From Kiritimatiellota bacterium (GTDB taxonomy: Bacteria; Verrucomicrobiota; Kiritimatiellia; JAAZAB01), in NCBI GenBank assembly GCA_008636095.1, contig VSJD01000022.1, forward strand, positions 1 through 15,005: a stretch of 15,005 nucleotides of DNA, read 5' to 3'. Below, one piece after another: positions 13,296-15,005 of this stretch (within the stretch, counting starts at the first letter, position 1; every line of letters starts with the position of its first letter). Position numbers and translations under genes: made by a program. Below the pieces are notes generated by a model. The model worked only from the letters and a program-made list of their open reading frames with translations. It was not told the origin of the DNA and searched no databases.

Positions 13296-14681
13296 TCACT
13301 TCCCCAAGTCGTGGATTTTCATAATATAATCGGCCCCGCGCAGTTTGGTGGAACCGCTGATTATCACTACCGTATCACCCGCTTTCAGCGACCCTGACTT
13401 CAGCAGGACCGTTTCCAGAACGCCGAAAAATTCCGCCGAATGACCCCGCCACGGAACCGCCACGGGCGTGACGCCCCATACCAGGGCCAGACAACTACGG
13501 GTATGCTCGTCGGGCACAGCCGCAATCAACGGCACGCGCGGCCGGCGCTGGGCCACCATCTGCGCCGTGTAACCTGACACGGTAATGGCAACGATAGCGG
13601 CGGCATGTAACTCCTCGGCGGCTTCCACCGCGGCCGCCGCCAGGGCGTGCACGCGTGTTTTGCCGCGATAGGCTTCCCGACGCGGATTGGCCGCTTGTTC
13701 GGCTTCCGTAATAATTTCGCGCATCATGCGCACGGTTTCGACCGGGTATTTCCCGACAGCCGTCTCGCCGGAGAGCATTACGGTATCCGTGCCATCCCAT
13801 ACGGCATTGGCCACGTCAGAGGCCTCCGCACGCGTCGGCCGCGGATTATGGATCATGGACTCCAGCATCTGGGTCGCCGTAATGATCGTCTTGCCCTCGG
13901 CATTGGCGCGGCTGATGAATTGTTTCTGCAGAACCGGCACGCGCGCGGGTGGCATCTCCACGCCCAGATCACCGCGCGCCACCATAATCCCGTCGGCGAT
14001 TGCCAAGATTTCCTCGAAGCGTTCCACGGCAGCGGGTTTTTCAATCTTGGCAATCAGCTGCGGGCAGGGGCCGGTTGCCAAGGCCGCCCGGCGGGCCGTC
14101 TGCAGATCGTCGGCACGCTGGACAAACGATAGCGACACATAATCAACCTGCGCCTTGACCGCCGCGGCTAGATCTACCAGATCTTTTTCGGTCACAGCCG
14201 GCAAACGCAGGTCGGTATCCGGCAAATTGATGCCCTTGCCCTGCAGAAGCAGTCCACCCACCTTGACGCGCACCTGGAACCCGTCGCCGACGGCGCCAAG
14301 GCCTTCCAACTCCAGGTTGCCGTCATCAAGGAGAATGCGCTGGCCGGGCCGGATATCCGCCAGAATCTCGGGATGGGACACGGGCAGGTCCCGTCCCAGA
14401 ATCAGCACCGCCTTTTCCGCCAGTGTCAGCCGACCGTCCGGCAACGGGCCCACCCTGAGTTTCGGACCGCCCAAATCCACCACCACGGCCACGGGTGCGC
14501 CTTCCGCAGTAGCGGCGGAACGCGCCGCGCGCACCCAGCCATCCAGCTCCGCGGCATGCATATGGCTCATATTGATACGGAACCCATCCACCCCCTCCCG
14601 GATCAGGGTTCGCATCATATCCGGGGTTGCGGAAGCCGTGCCGAGGGTCGCCAGAATCTTGGTTTCACGTCGAGATAACAT
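13296..14681 (-). CDS. pyk: Pyruvate kinase
   Basis: Glycolytic enzyme that transfers phosphate from phosphoenolpyruvate to ADP, giving pyruvate and ATP. It has 461 residues, the usual bacterial length without an extra C-terminal PEP-utiliser domain. Key features are FRINMSH (Arg35, Asn37, Ser39, His40), IAKIEKP with catalytic Lys212 and metal ligand Glu214, MVARGDLGVE with Asp238, TATQMLESM with Thr270, and the signature PTRAEASDVANAVWDGTDTVMLSGETAVGKYPVE. The GGPKLRVG segment carries Lys74 where potassium-dependent enzymes have Glu, so potassium-independent activity is predicted. The ATG is preceded by GAAAGGAA, with the AGGA core 7 bases upstream. The gene is transcribed alone on this strand and converges with the LolA-like gene. 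Allosteric control cannot be read with confidence. Confidence 0.97.
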   Translation of the reverse strand: MLSRRETKILATLGTASATPDMMRTLIREGVDGFRINMSHMHAAELDGWVRAARSAATAEGAPVAVVVDLGGPKLRVGPLPDGRLTLAEKAVLILGRDLPVSHPEILADIRPGQRILLDDGNLELEGLGAVGDGFQVRVKVGGLLLQGKGINLPDTDLRLPAVTEKDLVDLAAAVKAQVDYVSLSFVQRADDLQTARRAALATGPCPQLIAKIEKPAAVERFEEILAIADGIMVARGDLGVEMPPARVPVLQKQFISRANAEGKTIITATQMLESMIHNPRPTRAEASDVANAVWDGTDTVMLSGETAVGKYPVETVRMMREIITEAEQAANPRREAYRGKTRVHALAAAAVEAAEELHAAAIVAITVSGYTAQMVAQRRPRVPLIAAVPDEHTRSCLALVWGVTPVAVPWRGHSAEFFGVLETVLLKSGSLKAGDTVVIISGSTKLRGADYIMKIHDLGK

Positions 14682-15005
14682 GGGGATTTCCTTTCTTTAG
14701 GACCTATTAAAGAATAAGAGGGACTATTGGCGAAGGCCCGCCCAAAAGCGGGGACCGCAACAACAGAATATTTTCCGCCAGAGGCGGATCTGCCCATGGC
14801 ATGAAACCGCAAAGAACGCAGAGAACGCAAAATCGAAATGTTGTGTTGACACATGCCCGTGTTCCATGTTCTCTGCGATCTTTGTGCTCTTCCATGAGAA
14901 GGCTTGTCAAGAAGCGACTGACGTGGCAGGCGCTGGGCTCCGATCCTGAGGCATGTTATGCTTCCATTCGCACTCTATAATGGGTCATTAATTCAGACCC
15001 GGTGC
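14682..15005. other. Non-coding tail with a 9-base-period inverted repeat
   Basis: The 324 bases upstream of pyruvate kinase hold no convincing gene. They contain an array with period 9 (CGCAAAGAA, CGCAGAGAA, CGCAAAATC at 14808-14834) and an inverted counterpart near 14865-14890. CGCAGAGAAC (14817-14826) and GTTCTCTGCG (14868-14877) pair exactly. A TATAAT at 14976-14981 on the plus strand has no good -35 partner. Short minus-strand open frames here are repeat translations. I see no clear promoter for pyruvate kinase, though one should lie here. Confidence 0.55.

Noticed and set aside
14615..14910. Short minus-strand open frames upstream of pyruvate kinase
   Set aside because: Their peptides (runs such as LRSLRS or CVLCVLCG) are translations of the 9-base repeat.
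14953..14981. Plus-strand promoter at the window end (TATAAT at 14976)
   Set aside because: No acceptable -35 box lies 16-18 bases upstream, and no gene is visible downstream within the window.

Overview
The window is about 15 kb of bacterial chromosome, moderately GC-rich, holding nine protein genes. I see no rRNA, tRNA, CRISPR array, phage gene or transposase. The genes suggest a Gram-negative-type heterotroph: lipoprotein lipobox, LolA-like sorting protein, FabZ and an M23 cell-wall peptidase. Gene style and the spacers packed with short-period repeats recall uncultivated members of the PVC group (Kiritimatiellota, Lentisphaerota, Verrucomicrobiota) or Omnitrophota. That placement is an inference from style; no marker gene here settles it.

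Layout. On the + strand come glycogen phosphorylase (18-2540), a secreted ankyrin-repeat protein (2631-3506) and a PHP-type histidinol-phosphatase (3634-4482). A 450-base spacer with a large palindromic element and a terminator separates these from a convergent M23 peptidase on the - strand (4933-6102). Divergent from it, on the + strand, are biosynthetic arginine decarboxylase (6285-8204) and agmatinase (8279-9409), which together make putrescine from arginine through agmatine. Next on + are a large HEAT/LRV-repeat lipoprotein (9501-11189), a protein with two fused FabZ dehydratase domains (11267-12253) and a LolA-like exported protein (12363-13208). These three may form an envelope or lipid-related group. 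Pyruvate kinase (13296-14681) lies on the - strand, followed by 324 bases without a convincing gene.

The most unusual structure lies in the spacers. At least four carry arrays of short degenerate units, mostly with an exact 7-base period. A different 7-base word is used in each spacer, and usually one array stands at each edge in opposite orientation, so the spacer RNA could fold back. Related arrays run into coding sequence: an in-frame 15-base-period array inside the PHP gene, the possible N-terminal extension of agmatinase, the start of the HEAT lipoprotein, and the C-terminal tail of the LolA-like protein. The spacer at 4721-4877 holds a 157-base imperfect palindrome, and 12286-12346 holds a further inverted repeat. 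The other notable item is the tandem FabZ fusion, in which both active sites look intact.

Central metabolism (glycogen breakdown, pyruvate kinase), polyamine synthesis and envelope functions are simply adjacent here. I see no single pathway that joins them all.
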